A DNA stretch of 64,000 nt, taken from contig JAJRQG010000104.1 of the NCBI GenBank assembly GCA_024280395.1, positions 1 to 64,000 of the forward strand, written 5' to 3'. Positions 45,527-54,315 of this stretch are shown here, one piece after another (positions within the stretch are counted from its first letter, which is position 1; each line of letters starts with the position of its first letter). The DNA comes from Gammaproteobacteria bacterium. GTDB lineage: Bacteria > Pseudomonadota > Gammaproteobacteria > Xanthomonadales > Marinicellaceae. The notes below the pieces were generated by a model. It did no database searches and had not been told where the DNA came from. It saw only the letters and a list, made by a program, of their open reading frames with translations. A program made the position numbers and the translations under genes.

Positions 45527-46405
45527 TTGAAAACTATAAATATTAGAAAGCCTGAAAATTTTAGTTTTAAAGCCTGTTTGCAGTTTTTAAACCGAGGATA
45601 TGACGAGTGTTTGTACTCTGTAAATAAAGACTCTGTAACACGATTACTACGCTTATCTACAGGCTTGGTATTGATTAATGTTTCTGCTGATGAATCAGGT
45701 TTGGTTGTTGCATATAATTGCCAACAAGCCAATCAAGATGAAGTTGTACACTGCGTTACAGATTGGTTCGATTTAAACAGAGGTTTGTCAGGGTTTTATG
45801 CCTTATTAAAAACGCACTCTCAGACCAAAGACTTTCCTAATAAATATTTTGGCTTGCGATTAATCGGTATTGTCGACTTATTTGAAGCATTGTGTTGGTG
45901 CGTTATTGGGCAACAGATTAATCTAACATTCGCTCATAAAATAAAAACCAGATTGGTGCACCGGTATGGCGATACCAAAATTGTAAATGGAGTAATTCAC
46001 TATTGTTTTCCAACTCCACAGAAGTTGCTCAATGCTGATAGGGAAGGATTGGTTGCCATGCAGTTTTCAAAGCAGAAAATTAATTATATCTATAACATAT
46101 CCGAAGCCTTTTGTTCGGGTGAATTAAACAGAAATGAATTGTTAAAACTGACAAAGCCAGAGCAAATGGATAAGCTGTTAGCAATCAAAGGCATTGGCCC
46201 TTGGACTGCCAATTATGTCTCCATGAAATCCTTGCGTGATATGACTTGCATTGCTTATGGTGACACAGGATTGAGCTCTGCTTTGCACGCCCATTTTAAT
46301 ACCGAAAAAAAACCCGATAAAGTCACCATAGATAAAATTTTCAAACCCTTTGCAGGTTGGGAGTCTTATCTGAATTTTTATTTGTGGCGCAGTTTAAGCG
46401 ATTAA
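45527..46405 (+). CDS. alkA: DNA-3-methyladenine glycosylase II (AlkA type)
   Basis: AlkA excises alkylated bases. The 292 residues include the N-terminal domain, LFEALCWCVIGQQINLTFA, and a helix-hairpin-helix LLAIKGIGPWTANYVSM. The catalytic aspartate is in the region AYGDTGLSSAL. No ATG fits: an in-frame stop lies two codons before TTG 45527, which gives MKTINIRKPENFSF. The N-terminal Ada domain is absent, and no ada gene adjoins. It lies ten bases after the adaptor gene but has no functional tie to it. Confidence 0.88.
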   Translation: MKTINIRKPENFSFKACLQFLNRGYDECLYSVNKDSVTRLLRLSTGLVLINVSADESGLVVAYNCQQANQDEVVHCVTDWFDLNRGLSGFYALLKTHSQTKDFPNKYFGLRLIGIVDLFEALCWCVIGQQINLTFAHKIKTRLVHRYGDTKIVNGVIHYCFPTPQKLLNADREGLVAMQFSKQKINYIYNISEAFCSGELNRNELLKLTKPEQMDKLLAIKGIGPWTANYVSMKSLRDMTCIAYGDTGLSSALHAHFNTEKKPDKVTIDKIFKPFAGWESYLNFYLWRSLSD

Positions 46406-46427
46406 AATTGCTTTCAATTATCAATTG

Positions 46428-46910
46428 TCAACTATCCCAAGCTTTCTTAATGTGCTTTTCAATATCTTTGGGCTTGGTCGTTGGCGAAAATCGTTTTATC
46501 GGTTGGCCGTCTTTGCCGATTAGAAACTTGGTAAAATTCCATTTGATTTTTTTGCCCAATGTGCCACCGAGTTCATCTTTTAGATAACTAAAAATCGGGT
46601 GTTCATTCTTGCCATTGACATCAACTTTGTCGAACATTTCAAAATCAACACCATAGTTTTTTAAACAAAATGAAGCAATTTCTTCATTGTTTCCAGGATC
46701 TTGCTTGGCAAATTGATTGCAAGGGAAGCCCAATATCTTTAAACCAGAGTCTTTGTATTCTTCGTGCAATTTTTGCAAGCCATCAAATTGTGGTGTTAGG
46801 CCACACTTACTGGCAGTATTAACCACAAGAACTACATCGCCATCGTAGTTGTCCATGGGTGTGTCAACGCCGGTTATGGTTTTTGCAGTAAAGTCGTGAA
46901 AATTACTCAT
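46428..46910 (-). CDS. Glutathione peroxidase family protein
   Basis: The 160-residue thiol peroxidase reduces hydroperoxides. ATG 46910 has a GGAGAC ribosome binding site; a TTG four codons earlier is rejected. The peroxidatic cysteine is Cys36 in NTASKCGLTPQFDGLQ, and the tetrad partners are seen in LGFPCNQFAKQDPGN and KWNFTKFLIGKDG. The extra cysteine in FPCNQF is the probable resolving residue of the thioredoxin-dependent type. It is convergent with alkA and divergent from a GST gene. Confidence 0.93.
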   Translation of the reverse strand: MSNFHDFTAKTITGVDTPMDNYDGDVVLVVNTASKCGLTPQFDGLQKLHEEYKDSGLKILGFPCNQFAKQDPGNNEEIASFCLKNYGVDFEMFDKVDVNGKNEHPIFSYLKDELGGTLGKKIKWNFTKFLIGKDGQPIKRFSPTTKPKDIEKHIKKAWDS

Positions 46911-46975
46911 ATTAGTCTCCAAAATGTCATGCTTTATTATATGATGGTTGTTCTTTAAATCGCAAGTAAATAATA

Positions 46976-47638
46976 ATGATTATCGTTCACCATTTAAACA
47001 ATTCACGTTCTCAGCGTATTCTATGGATGCTAGAAGAAATTGGGGTAGAGTATGAAGTTAAACACTACCAACGTGACAAAGAAACTCAATTGGCACCCAA
47101 AGAGTTGTTCGAAGTACATCGGTTGGGGAAATCTCCGGTGATTTCCGATGGTGATATTACTGTAGCGGAATCAGGAGCCATAATTGAATACTTGGCACAA
47201 ATTTATGGCAAGGATTTATTGCCCAGAAAAGGTTCAAAAGCCTTTAGGGAATATATTTATTGGCTGCATTTCTCAGAAGGTTCATTGATGCCACAGCTAT
47301 TGTTAAAGCTGATATTCGATAAAATTAAAACTGCACCCATGCCGTTTTTTATTAAACCCATTGCCAAAGGCATAGCCAATAAAGTGTTGAATGGTTATGT
47401 GTTACCGAATGTTAAGAATAACATGGATTTTGTGGAGAAACATTTGTCGGAAAACACTTGGTTTGCTGGTGATAAAATGACTGGTTCTGATATACAGATG
47501 AGTTTTCCATTAGAAGCCAGTATGGCGAGAGCCAAGATGGATGATTACCCTTATACCAAAGCCTTTGTTGAAAAGATCCATGCAAGAGATGCTTATAAAA
47601 AAGCTCTAGAAATAGGAGGGCCTTATGACTATGCTTAA
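46976..47638 (+). CDS. Glutathione S-transferase
   Basis: The 220 residues have an N-terminal thioredoxin-like domain with NSRSQRILWMLEEIGVEYEVKHY, then LGKSPVISDGDITVAESGAIIEYL, and an all-helical C-terminal domain with TWFAGDKMTGSDIQMSFPLEA. The SRSQR motif replaces the usual active-site tyrosine/serine region of the best known classes. The substrate is unknown. The stop overlaps the DUF885 gene by 14 bases, so the two are coupled. Confidence 0.9.
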   Translation: MIIVHHLNNSRSQRILWMLEEIGVEYEVKHYQRDKETQLAPKELFEVHRLGKSPVISDGDITVAESGAIIEYLAQIYGKDLLPRKGSKAFREYIYWLHFSEGSLMPQLLLKLIFDKIKTAPMPFFIKPIAKGIANKVLNGYVLPNVKNNMDFVEKHLSENTWFAGDKMTGSDIQMSFPLEASMARAKMDDYPYTKAFVEKIHARDAYKKALEIGGPYDYA

Positions 47639-49514
47639 ATTAATAGCATTGCTGGTGGTCTTGTTGTTAACGGCCTGTAGTGACAAGCCAGTTGAAGTGG
47701 CAACCACTGAATCACAAACACCTGAAGTTGAGATTGTAGATAATTATCTGGGTGGTTGGTTACAGCAAGAATATGCCAATGAATCGGAAAAGGCCAATGA
47801 GTTTTTTGCGAGAGTTTTTAAGGATACTTTATCTAGAAACCCTGAAATGCAGACATACTTAGGGGTAAAAGATGACTATTCTAAATGGAATGACATCAGC
47901 GATGAAAAATCTCAAGCTGATTTGGAAATAGAAAAACAACATTTAGCCAAGTTAAAACAGTACATTGATTTTTCTGCATTAGATGCACAAACCCAAGTGA
48001 GTTATCGCCTCTTTGTAAATTCTATTGAGAATAATATTGAGAATTTCAAGTATAGGTTTCACAATTATCCAATCAATCAAATGCGCGGGATTCAATCAAG
48101 TATGCCATCATTTATGATCAATATGCACAGAGTGAGTGATATACAGGATGCCAAAGACTACATTACCAGATTGGATACAGTGGATACGAAAATTGCTACT
48201 TTGGTGAAAAACTTGAAGCACAGACAGGAGTTGGGAATTGTTGCACCTAAGTTTGTTTATCCTTATGTTATTAGCGACAGTCAAAATGTTATTACAGGTA
48301 GTCCCTTTGATGATTCAGGAAAAGACAGCGTGTTATTGGTTGATTTCAAAAAGAAAGTTACAGCATTAGATATTGAAGAAAATGTGAAAACAGATCTAAT
48401 TGCCAAGGCAAATGCAGCTCTATTGTTATCTGTAAAGCCGGGTTATCTTCAATTGATAGCAGTAGCCAAAGAACTAGAAGGAGTAGCAACAGATGAAGCG
48501 GGTGCATGGAAATTCCCCAATGGTGAGGCGTTTTATAATTCAGCATTGAAAATGACCACAACCACTGATTTGAGTGCAGGCGAGATTCATGAGATTGGCT
48601 TAAAAGAAGTGGCCAGAATTCATGGTGAAATGCGCAAAATCATGAATAAAGTCGAGTTTGAAGGTGATTTACAACAGTTCTTTGAGTTTATGCGTACCGA
48701 TAAACGCTTTTATTATGAGAATACTGATGTCGGTCGAGCTAAATATTTGGCTGAGAATGTTAAAGTAATTGATCTCATGAAATCTAAGCTTGATTTGTTA
48801 TTTTTGCGAAAACCCAAAGCCGATATCATCGTAAAACAAGTGGAAAAATTTAGAGAAAAATCAGCAGGTAAGGCTTTTTATAATAGCCCTTCACTGGATG
48901 GAACCAGACCAGGAATTTATTATGCCAACCTCTATGATATGTCAAATATGCCCATTTATCAAATGGAGGCATTGGCTCATCACGAGGGAATTCCTGGACA
49001 CCATATGCAACTGGCCATAGCACAAGAATTAGAGGGGCTGCCTAAATTCAGAAAATTTGGACGATATACTGCTTATACAGAAGGATGGGGCTTGTATTCT
49101 GAACTTTTGCCAAAAGAAATTGGTGCATATTCTGATCCCTATTCTGATTTCGGACGATTGTCTATGGAGCTTTGGCGTTCATGTCGGCTAGTTGTTGATA
49201 CTGGAATTCACGCAAAAAAATGGACCAGAGAACAAGGAATTGAGTATTATTCAAAGAACACGCCCAATCCTCTGGGTGATGCGATTAAAATGGTAGAAAG
49301 ACACATTGTCATGCCATCACAAGCTACGGCTTATAAGATTGGCATGCTTAAAATATTAGAGCTAAGAGAAAAGGCAAAGACTCAATTAGGAAGATTGTTT
49401 GATATTAGACAATTTCATGATGTGGTATTAAGCAATGGACCATTGCCATTGAATATTCTTGAAGAGTTTGTAGATGAATGGATAGCAATGAAACTCCAAA
49501 TTCAGGAAAAATGA
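47625..49514 (+). CDS. DUF885-family lipoprotein, putative metallopeptidase
   Basis: The 629-residue protein starts with a lipoprotein signal (MTMLKLIALLVVLLLTACSDK, lipobox LLTAC). The main part is DUF885, with the metal motif HHEGIPGHHMQLA and TEGWGLYSE downstream. DUF885 proteins are predicted zinc carboxypeptidase-like enzymes anchored in the cell envelope; some are active on peptides, but the substrate here is not known. The ATG lies inside the GST gene. A strong terminator follows at 49547. Confidence 0.87.
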   Translation: MTMLKLIALLVVLLLTACSDKPVEVATTESQTPEVEIVDNYLGGWLQQEYANESEKANEFFARVFKDTLSRNPEMQTYLGVKDDYSKWNDISDEKSQADLEIEKQHLAKLKQYIDFSALDAQTQVSYRLFVNSIENNIENFKYRFHNYPINQMRGIQSSMPSFMINMHRVSDIQDAKDYITRLDTVDTKIATLVKNLKHRQELGIVAPKFVYPYVISDSQNVITGSPFDDSGKDSVLLVDFKKKVTALDIEENVKTDLIAKANAALLLSVKPGYLQLIAVAKELEGVATDEAGAWKFPNGEAFYNSALKMTTTTDLSAGEIHEIGLKEVARIHGEMRKIMNKVEFEGDLQQFFEFMRTDKRFYYENTDVGRAKYLAENVKVIDLMKSKLDLLFLRKPKADIIVKQVEKFREKSAGKAFYNSPSLDGTRPGIYYANLYDMSNMPIYQMEALAHHEGIPGHHMQLAIAQELEGLPKFRKFGRYTAYTEGWGLYSELLPKEIGAYSDPYSDFGRLSMELWRSCRLVVDTGIHAKKWTREQGIEYYSKNTPNPLGDAIKMVERHIVMPSQATAYKIGMLKILELREKAKTQLGRLFDIRQFHDVVLSNGPLPLNILEEFVDEWIAMKLQIQEK

Positions 49515-49546
49515 ATGGTTCCTAAATCTTGATTTTCTAAAAGAAT

Positions 49547-49587
49547 CGTTGTCCAATGTTTGAAATAACTTTGGACAACGACTTTTT
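49547..49587. terminator. Bidirectional intrinsic terminator
   Basis: CGTTGTCCAA (49547-49556) and TTGGACAACG (49571-49580) make a perfect ten-pair stem with a 14-base loop. T runs lie on both sides (TTTTT at 49583-49587 on plus; AAAA before the stem serving the minus strand). It separates the DUF885 gene from the convergent OsmC gene. Confidence 0.85.
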
Positions 49588-49600
49588 GGTTTCTGTATAA

Positions 49601-50020
49601 CTATTCTACAATCTCAAAATCATGGGTAATATTAACAGTGTTATCCAGCATAGCAGAAACAGAACAATATTTTTCTGCTGACAATTTCACTGCACGGCCT
49701 ACCGATTTTTCATCAATGTTTGTTCCTGAGACTTTAAAGTGAACATGGATATCAGTAAAAATGCGTGGAAATTCATCGCGACGTTCGGCTGTGGCAATTA
49801 CTTCTAGTTTGGTGATTTCTTTCTTTGACTTGGTTAAAATCAATTTAACATCAATGCCTGTGCAGCCAATTAACCCAAACAACACCATTTCCATGGGTGA
49901 TGGAGCTATTTTTTCTCCACCATCGACTATGGGCGCATCCATAATAACGGATTTATTGCTGTCGGTTTTTCCAACAAATGTATAATCCTGTAACCAGTGG
50001 GCAGTAACTGTTTGACTCAT
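49601..50020 (-). CDS. OsmC/Ohr-family protein
   Basis: The 139 residues contain the two conserved cysteines of the OsmC fold in FGLIGCTGIDV and EKYCSVSAMLD. The second lies in the AEKYCSV context that is close to YhfA-like members. Members reduce organic hydroperoxides, though the YhfA branch is uncharacterised. It is convergent with the DUF885 gene and divergent from the CPBP-like gene. Confidence 0.9.
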   Translation of the reverse strand: MSQTVTAHWLQDYTFVGKTDSNKSVIMDAPIVDGGEKIAPSPMEMVLFGLIGCTGIDVKLILTKSKKEITKLEVIATAERRDEFPRIFTDIHVHFKVSGTNIDEKSVGRAVKLSAEKYCSVSAMLDNTVNITHDFEIVE

Positions 50021-50117
50021 AATAATTCTCCAAAAAATAATTTATAATGGCATAATAGGCGCAGTTAGAAATATCACAAGACCTTTATTCATTAATCACC
50101 TTAAAATTTATAAGAAA

Positions 50118-51545
50118 TTGACAAATATCAGAAATTATCTAAAAGCATTGCCATTGGTTGTCATTTTATTGGTATTGGCCTGGTTTGTGTCTTTGCAGTT
50201 AACCAAGCAAAGAGTGCAGCTTGAAGCCATCAACAAGTTACACAATATAGAAACCAATGTTTCACCTTACGTTTGGAATTTTGAATCCTTTTCATCGGAT
50301 ATTGTAGAACCATTTCAACCGTTCTGGAAAAAACAAACAGACAACAATCAAATTGTCTCTGTTGTCAACAACCCTCAGTTGTCATTAAATTTTTCTGGTG
50401 AGGTGTTGAATACTTTTCAGCATTCTCAATTGATTATTAATTCGTTAGAAGAGTTAACTGGTACATTGACCCTTCAAGCAAAAGTAGATTTATCCAGCGA
50501 TAATTTTTACTACCTTTCTAATGTGCCACTCTCGGGTCAATCAATATCGATTGATCTGAATCAAACTTGGAAGGGTGTTAACAAGGAATCTAAAAGTATA
50601 GATGGATTTTATTGGAATCAATCGGTTGGAAAAATCAGCAGTTTGGTGTTGCAATTTAATGGAACCAATACCATTGTCATTCAGTCAGTTGTGATTCCTT
50701 ATAACAAAAATTTACAATACGGTTCTAATTATGACATTGCGTGTAATGGTAGCCGCTTACAAGGAGATATGCCACAACCAGATGTATTTAACACCTTTGT
50801 CTTAAAACAAAATTGTTGGTTACCATCTAATTATATGTGGTTGAAAAATTATGTACAACAAGCCTATCCTGGCTCGGTATTATCGCTAGATGGTGTTGAC
50901 TCTTGGCAACAAGCCACTCCCCATAAAATCAATAAATCCTATACAGATAATTGGATATTAAACTCCTCACTGTATATCTTTATCATTTTGTATGTATTGT
51001 CGATTGTATTAATCACTCAAATATTTAGATTTAAAAAAGATTTAACCGAACAAGAAAAATGGTATAAATGGTTGGTAAAAAAAATGCTTTTTAAAGGCAT
51101 AAACAAATCAATTGCTCCTTATCATTTTATTCTAAATTATACAGTAGTATTGGTTCCATCCGCATTGGTGTTTGTGACATTGATGTTTATCAAAACTCCC
51201 GATACTGAAACTTTTAAACTATTGCCCATGTATTTTGTTTGGGCAATGTTTCAGCAGTTCATATTGGGCTATGTATTGGCACAAAGGATATTTTGCAACA
51301 GGACTCAAAATAGATTGCTTTCTAGTTTGTTGGCAGCATCGATATTTTCATTGTTACATCTTCCTTCGTTTCATTTGATGCTAATTACCTTTATTGCGGG
51401 TGTTTTTTGGGCTTATGCTTGGTTGGTTTTTAAAAGGTTCATACCTTTGGCGATTTCTCACTCTGTATTGGCGCTGATGTACTATTATATTGTTTCTGAT
51501 CAATTTTTATATTCAGCCAAAATTTTTCAATGGTTTTGGGAATGA
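50118..51545 (+). CDS. CPBP-like membrane protein, possibly inactive
   Basis: The 475-residue protein has an N-terminal helix, a large extracytoplasmic beta-rich domain (about 30-270), and seven or so C-terminal helices that recall CPBP (CAAX-type) intramembrane proteases. Where the family has the EExxxR signature this protein shows FQQFILGYVLAQR, so the metal-binding glutamates are replaced by glutamine. Later ASIFSLLHLPS and ISHSVLALMYYY keep the histidines. It may therefore be a proteolytically weak relative. The TTG start at 50118 has no better alternative. Confidence 0.65.
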   Translation: MTNIRNYLKALPLVVILLVLAWFVSLQLTKQRVQLEAINKLHNIETNVSPYVWNFESFSSDIVEPFQPFWKKQTDNNQIVSVVNNPQLSLNFSGEVLNTFQHSQLIINSLEELTGTLTLQAKVDLSSDNFYYLSNVPLSGQSISIDLNQTWKGVNKESKSIDGFYWNQSVGKISSLVLQFNGTNTIVIQSVVIPYNKNLQYGSNYDIACNGSRLQGDMPQPDVFNTFVLKQNCWLPSNYMWLKNYVQQAYPGSVLSLDGVDSWQQATPHKINKSYTDNWILNSSLYIFIILYVLSIVLITQIFRFKKDLTEQEKWYKWLVKKMLFKGINKSIAPYHFILNYTVVLVPSALVFVTLMFIKTPDTETFKLLPMYFVWAMFQQFILGYVLAQRIFCNRTQNRLLSSLLAASIFSLLHLPSFHLMLITFIAGVFWAYAWLVFKRFIPLAISHSVLALMYYYIVSDQFLYSAKIFQWFWE

Positions 51546-51599
51546 CATCCTTGTAACAATTGTTAACAAAACCAAATACCGATTAATTTCTAAAAAAGC

Positions 51600-51734
51600 T
51601 ATAATAAAAACTCGTGGATAAATGCTATGACTTAGGTCTGGTCAAAACCTAGACTATAGCTATTTTAGTGGGATTGCATAACTCCACGGTTGTGCCTTAA
51701 GCCAGTGTTGCCTCCCGGTAATACTGGTTTTTTT
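51600..51734 (+). ncRNA. Candidate structured small RNA
   Basis: This intergenic stretch holds a -10 box TATAAT (51600-51605; the -35 is weak). A 14-base-arm hairpin follows at 51624-51660, with a 2x2 internal bulge and loop CTGGTCAAA. CGTGGA (51613-51618) can pair with TCCACG (51683-51688) to enclose it. An intrinsic terminator closes it (CCAGTGTT 51702-51709 with AATACTGG 51720-51727, T run to 51734). The transcript would be about 120 bases. The loop of the terminator has GCCTCCCGG. It does not look like 4.5S, 6S, tmRNA or RNase P RNA. The family is unknown. Confidence 0.5.
51702..51734 (+). terminator. Intrinsic terminator of the candidate small RNA
   Basis: CCAGTGTT (51702-51709) and AATACTGG (51720-51727) pair with one G-T wobble around a ten-base loop, followed by seven T at 51728-51734. 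It ends transcription on the plus strand before the convergent pirin gene. The remaining bases to 51848 show nothing further. Confidence 0.75.
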
Positions 51735-51848
51735 ATTCTTAATTTTAGTAACTCATGAATTCATCAATGGATGGCCAGAATATTTTTGTGTAAATGGCTA
51801 TACGAATTCAGAGACTCTTCACAGTAGATACAAGCAAGAAATATTAGC

Positions 51849-52541
51849 TTAATCAAGTGATAAACTCTTTTGGGTTATTAAGACTAACAATACATCATCG
51901 TCAGTTGATTTGAAATTTAAATTTTCACCCCGTAAAATATCCCCATCTTTTACGGAAAGTTCATTCACGGTGCCTGTTCCTCTGGTGAAGTACGCGATAA
52001 AGTCACCTTTAGCGTTGATTTTTTGATCTTTCGAGAAGATTCCAACTTGAATATAGGTGTGACTGTAAAGGGTCTTGTTTTGGGTTTTTGCTCCACCATA
52101 GATGGTTGTTAGCTTGTTCTTTTCAATTTCAAAAAACTTATAATCAGCTGCTTCCCCACTTTCTTCAGGCAGTACCCAGAGTTGTAACATGCGGTTTTGT
52201 TTGTCATCGGGATTAATTTCGTTGTGTACAAAGCCTTCTGCACCAGCACGTTGAGTTTGTGCTTGATTGGTTTGCATATTTTGGCCATTTTTCAACGAAC
52301 CTTCATGTATTATATTGCCATCAATCATGATTGATATGACATCAATCTCCTTGTGAGGGTGCATTCTTGTTTCGCCATTGGGCATAAAGTAAGCATCTGC
52401 TAAATAGACAAAATGGCCAATTCCATCAAAGGTATCTTGGTTTCCACCTATCTTTCTATCAACAACTAAGCGGTGCTCTTTTAAACCAGCAAATCCACCC
52501 AAATGTAACTCATGTTTATTTAATTTTATTGTTTTCATCAT
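51849..52541 (-). CDS. Pirin-family protein
   Basis: The 230 residues form two cupin-like halves. The N-terminal half contains FGLK-like GGFAGLKEHRLVVDRKIGG and the metal motif region YFMPNGETRMHPHKEIDVISIMIDGNI, with the histidines and glutamate expected for iron binding. Bacterial pirins include quercetinase-type enzymes and regulators; YhaK-type is close in length. The substrate is unknown. It is divergent from an HxlR regulator, a common pairing, so control by that regulator is likely. Confidence 0.88.
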   Translation of the reverse strand: MMKTIKLNKHELHLGGFAGLKEHRLVVDRKIGGNQDTFDGIGHFVYLADAYFMPNGETRMHPHKEIDVISIMIDGNIIHEGSLKNGQNMQTNQAQTQRAGAEGFVHNEINPDDKQNRMLQLWVLPEESGEAADYKFFEIEKNKLTTIYGGAKTQNKTLYSHTYIQVGIFSKDQKINAKGDFIAYFTRGTGTVNELSVKDGDILRGENLNFKSTDDDVLLVLITQKSLSLD

Positions 52542-52576
52542 ATTTTATTGTATCTGTTAAAGCCATTATATATGGT

Positions 52577-52616
52577 GTACCTATAAAATTGCAACTAGGT
52601 ACCTTTTAGTAACTAG
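52577..52616. promoter_or_regulatory. Candidate HxlR operator with direct repeats
   Basis: Two imperfect units, GTACCT to AACTAG, lie head to tail (52577-52598 and 52599-52616). The second unit contains GGTAC-N6-GTAAC (52598-52613), a near-palindrome of the form typical for HxlR operators. They sit between the pirin start at 52541 and the HxlR gene start at 52703, where both promoters would be. Confidence 0.5.
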
Positions 52617-52681
52617 TGTCTGACCGTGAAAGGAATCGTAGCCTTTTCTGCAATAGATTACTTCTTTCTTGGTCAGGCACT
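52615..52681. repeat. REP-like inverted pair (AGTGYCTGACC)
   Basis: The 18-base arm at 52615-52632 and its inverted partner at 52664-52681 agree in 15 bases; two of the three differences would still form G-T pairs in RNA. The AGTGTCTGACC / GGTCAGGCACT ends resemble repeats found beside REP-associated tyrosine transposases. No transposase is present. It stands upstream of the HxlR gene and next to the presumed operator. Confidence 0.6.
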
Positions 52682-52702
52682 AACTATTTAATTAATTTCA
52701 AT

Positions 52703-53062
52703 ATGAACAAAGATGAACATCAATTTTCATGTCCAATAGGCACAACTCTCGATATTATCGCAGGCAAATGGAAGCCTGAAATATTGTGGCATCTTACTGA
52801 TGAAACCATGCGTTTTAATCAACTACAAAGAGCCATTGGGAATGTTTCTCAAAAAATGCTGACTCAACAACTGCGCGAACTCCAAAGAGATGGTTTGATC
52901 GTTCGTAAACAGTACGAAGAAATTCCTCCTAAAGTTGAATATTCTTCAACCAAATTGGCTCAGAGCCTTAAGCCCTTGTTCAATGATTTGATTGAATGGA
53001 GCTCTACACATATTGAGGAGATTAATAAATCCAGAAACAAGCATGATAATAAAAATCTATGA
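52703..53062 (+). CDS. HxlR-family transcriptional regulator
   Basis: The 119-residue winged-helix protein shows the family core CPIGTTLDIIAGKWKPEILWHL, RFNQLQRAIGNVSQKMLTQQLRELQRDGL and PPKVEYSSTKLAQSLKP. ATG 52703 gives this conserved start; a longer reading would include the repeat element. Cysteine near position 10 is the redox residue in known family members. It probably responds to quinones or electrophiles and is divergent from pirin. The last four bases overlap the LtrA-like gene. Confidence 0.9.
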   Translation: MNKDEHQFSCPIGTTLDIIAGKWKPEILWHLTDETMRFNQLQRAIGNVSQKMLTQQLRELQRDGLIVRKQYEEIPPKVEYSSTKLAQSLKPLFNDLIEWSSTHIEEINKSRNKHDNKNL

Positions 53063-54192
53063 ATACAAATACTAAAAATGAATTATTGGTCCGAGACGTA
53101 ACAGAGAAAAATCGTGCAGCCACCATGCTGGAGCTGTTTTATGATCTGATTTTTGTGGTAGCCATTGCCAAACTCGCTACTGTGTTTCATCACGATTTTG
53201 CTCAGGGCAACGTACAACACGCTACGGTCAATTTTGTGGTTATATTTTTCTCTATTTGGTGGGCATGGAACCAATACACATGGTTTGCTTCCTCCTTTGA
53301 CAATAACAGTACCCGTTTTCGACTGGTTACAATGTGGCAAATGCTGGGTGCATTATTGTTGGCTGTTGGAGTCAAAAAAGGATTCAATGGGGATTTCTCC
53401 ATCATTGTGGCTGGTTATGTGATTATACGATCATCGGGGATTTATTTGTGGCTTAAAGTCGCAAAGGACAACCCTGCTTTGAAGGTAACTGCTAGGCGTT
53501 ATGCGTTGGGAATATTTTTGTGTCAAGTTGGTTGGATTGCACAAGCATTTTTCCCGTTTAGTTATGTTGTTTTTGCTTTATTGTGGTTAGCAGAATTCAT
53601 GGTTCCTTATATTGCAGAATCCCATACTCAAACTGAGTACCACCCAGAACACATAGAAGAAAGGTTTGGTTTGCTGACCATTATTGTATTGGGAGAATCT
53701 ATTTTAGCCTCGACATATAGTTTGGAAAAATTATTTAAACATTTTTCTTTTGACTTGTTGCTCGTCGCATTGGGGTGTGTTTTTACTATCTTTGGAGCTT
53801 GGTGGTTGTATTTTAATAGCTCTGTTGAACATAAACTGCGCATTAAAAAAATTGCATTTCAATGGGGTTATGGTCATGTTATTATCTTTGCATCGGCTGC
53901 AGCAATCGGTGCAATGGTGAGTGTTAATGTGGATGTATTAACTGATCATGCAGTTGTATCTATTGCCACTGCAAATTTAGGATTTGCTGTTTCTGTTGCG
54001 TTGTTTCTTTTTGGGTTGTGGTATTGTCAAGAAAGAATAGTCGCAACAAAACCCGCAAGTTCTCTATTTTTGTTGTTAATTGTAGTTCTGGTGATTACTT
54101 TAGGAATGATGCCATATTCAATTTTTTCAATTGGAATTTTGATGGTATTATCTGCAATATATCGCCTGAAAGTACCCTTAATGACATCCTGA
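53059..54192 (+). CDS. LtrA-family (low-temperature requirement A) membrane protein
   Basis: The 377-residue protein is hydrophobic with about ten or more helices and the family opening RAATMLELFYDLIFVVAIAKLA. Other typical pieces are FFSIWWAWNQYTWFASSFDNN, IEERFGLLTIIVLGESI and WWLYFNSSVEHKL. The name comes from a Listeria cold-growth gene; the biochemical role is unknown. The ATG overlaps the HxlR stop (ATGA), so it is cotranscribed with the regulator. Confidence 0.9.
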   Translation: MNTNTKNELLVRDVTEKNRAATMLELFYDLIFVVAIAKLATVFHHDFAQGNVQHATVNFVVIFFSIWWAWNQYTWFASSFDNNSTRFRLVTMWQMLGALLLAVGVKKGFNGDFSIIVAGYVIIRSSGIYLWLKVAKDNPALKVTARRYALGIFLCQVGWIAQAFFPFSYVVFALLWLAEFMVPYIAESHTQTEYHPEHIEERFGLLTIIVLGESILASTYSLEKLFKHFSFDLLLVALGCVFTIFGAWWLYFNSSVEHKLRIKKIAFQWGYGHVIIFASAAAIGAMVSVNVDVLTDHAVVSIATANLGFAVSVALFLFGLWYCQERIVATKPASSLFLLLIVVLVITLGMMPYSIFSIGILMVLSAIYRLKVPLMTS

Positions 54193-54315
54193 ACAATCTC
54201 CTTATATTTCATGTTTCAACGCCAACTTTACTATCAAAATTGTGACTTTTCCCCTATTGTTTTTACTGGCTATAGAGGCTATAGTTGTACTCATTGATAT
54301 TAATAAGGGTTAAAG

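Noticed and set aside
51600-51734. Identification of the small RNA as 4.5S, 6S, tmRNA or RNase P RNA
   Set aside because: None of their conserved cores could be seen; it is left as an unknown candidate.
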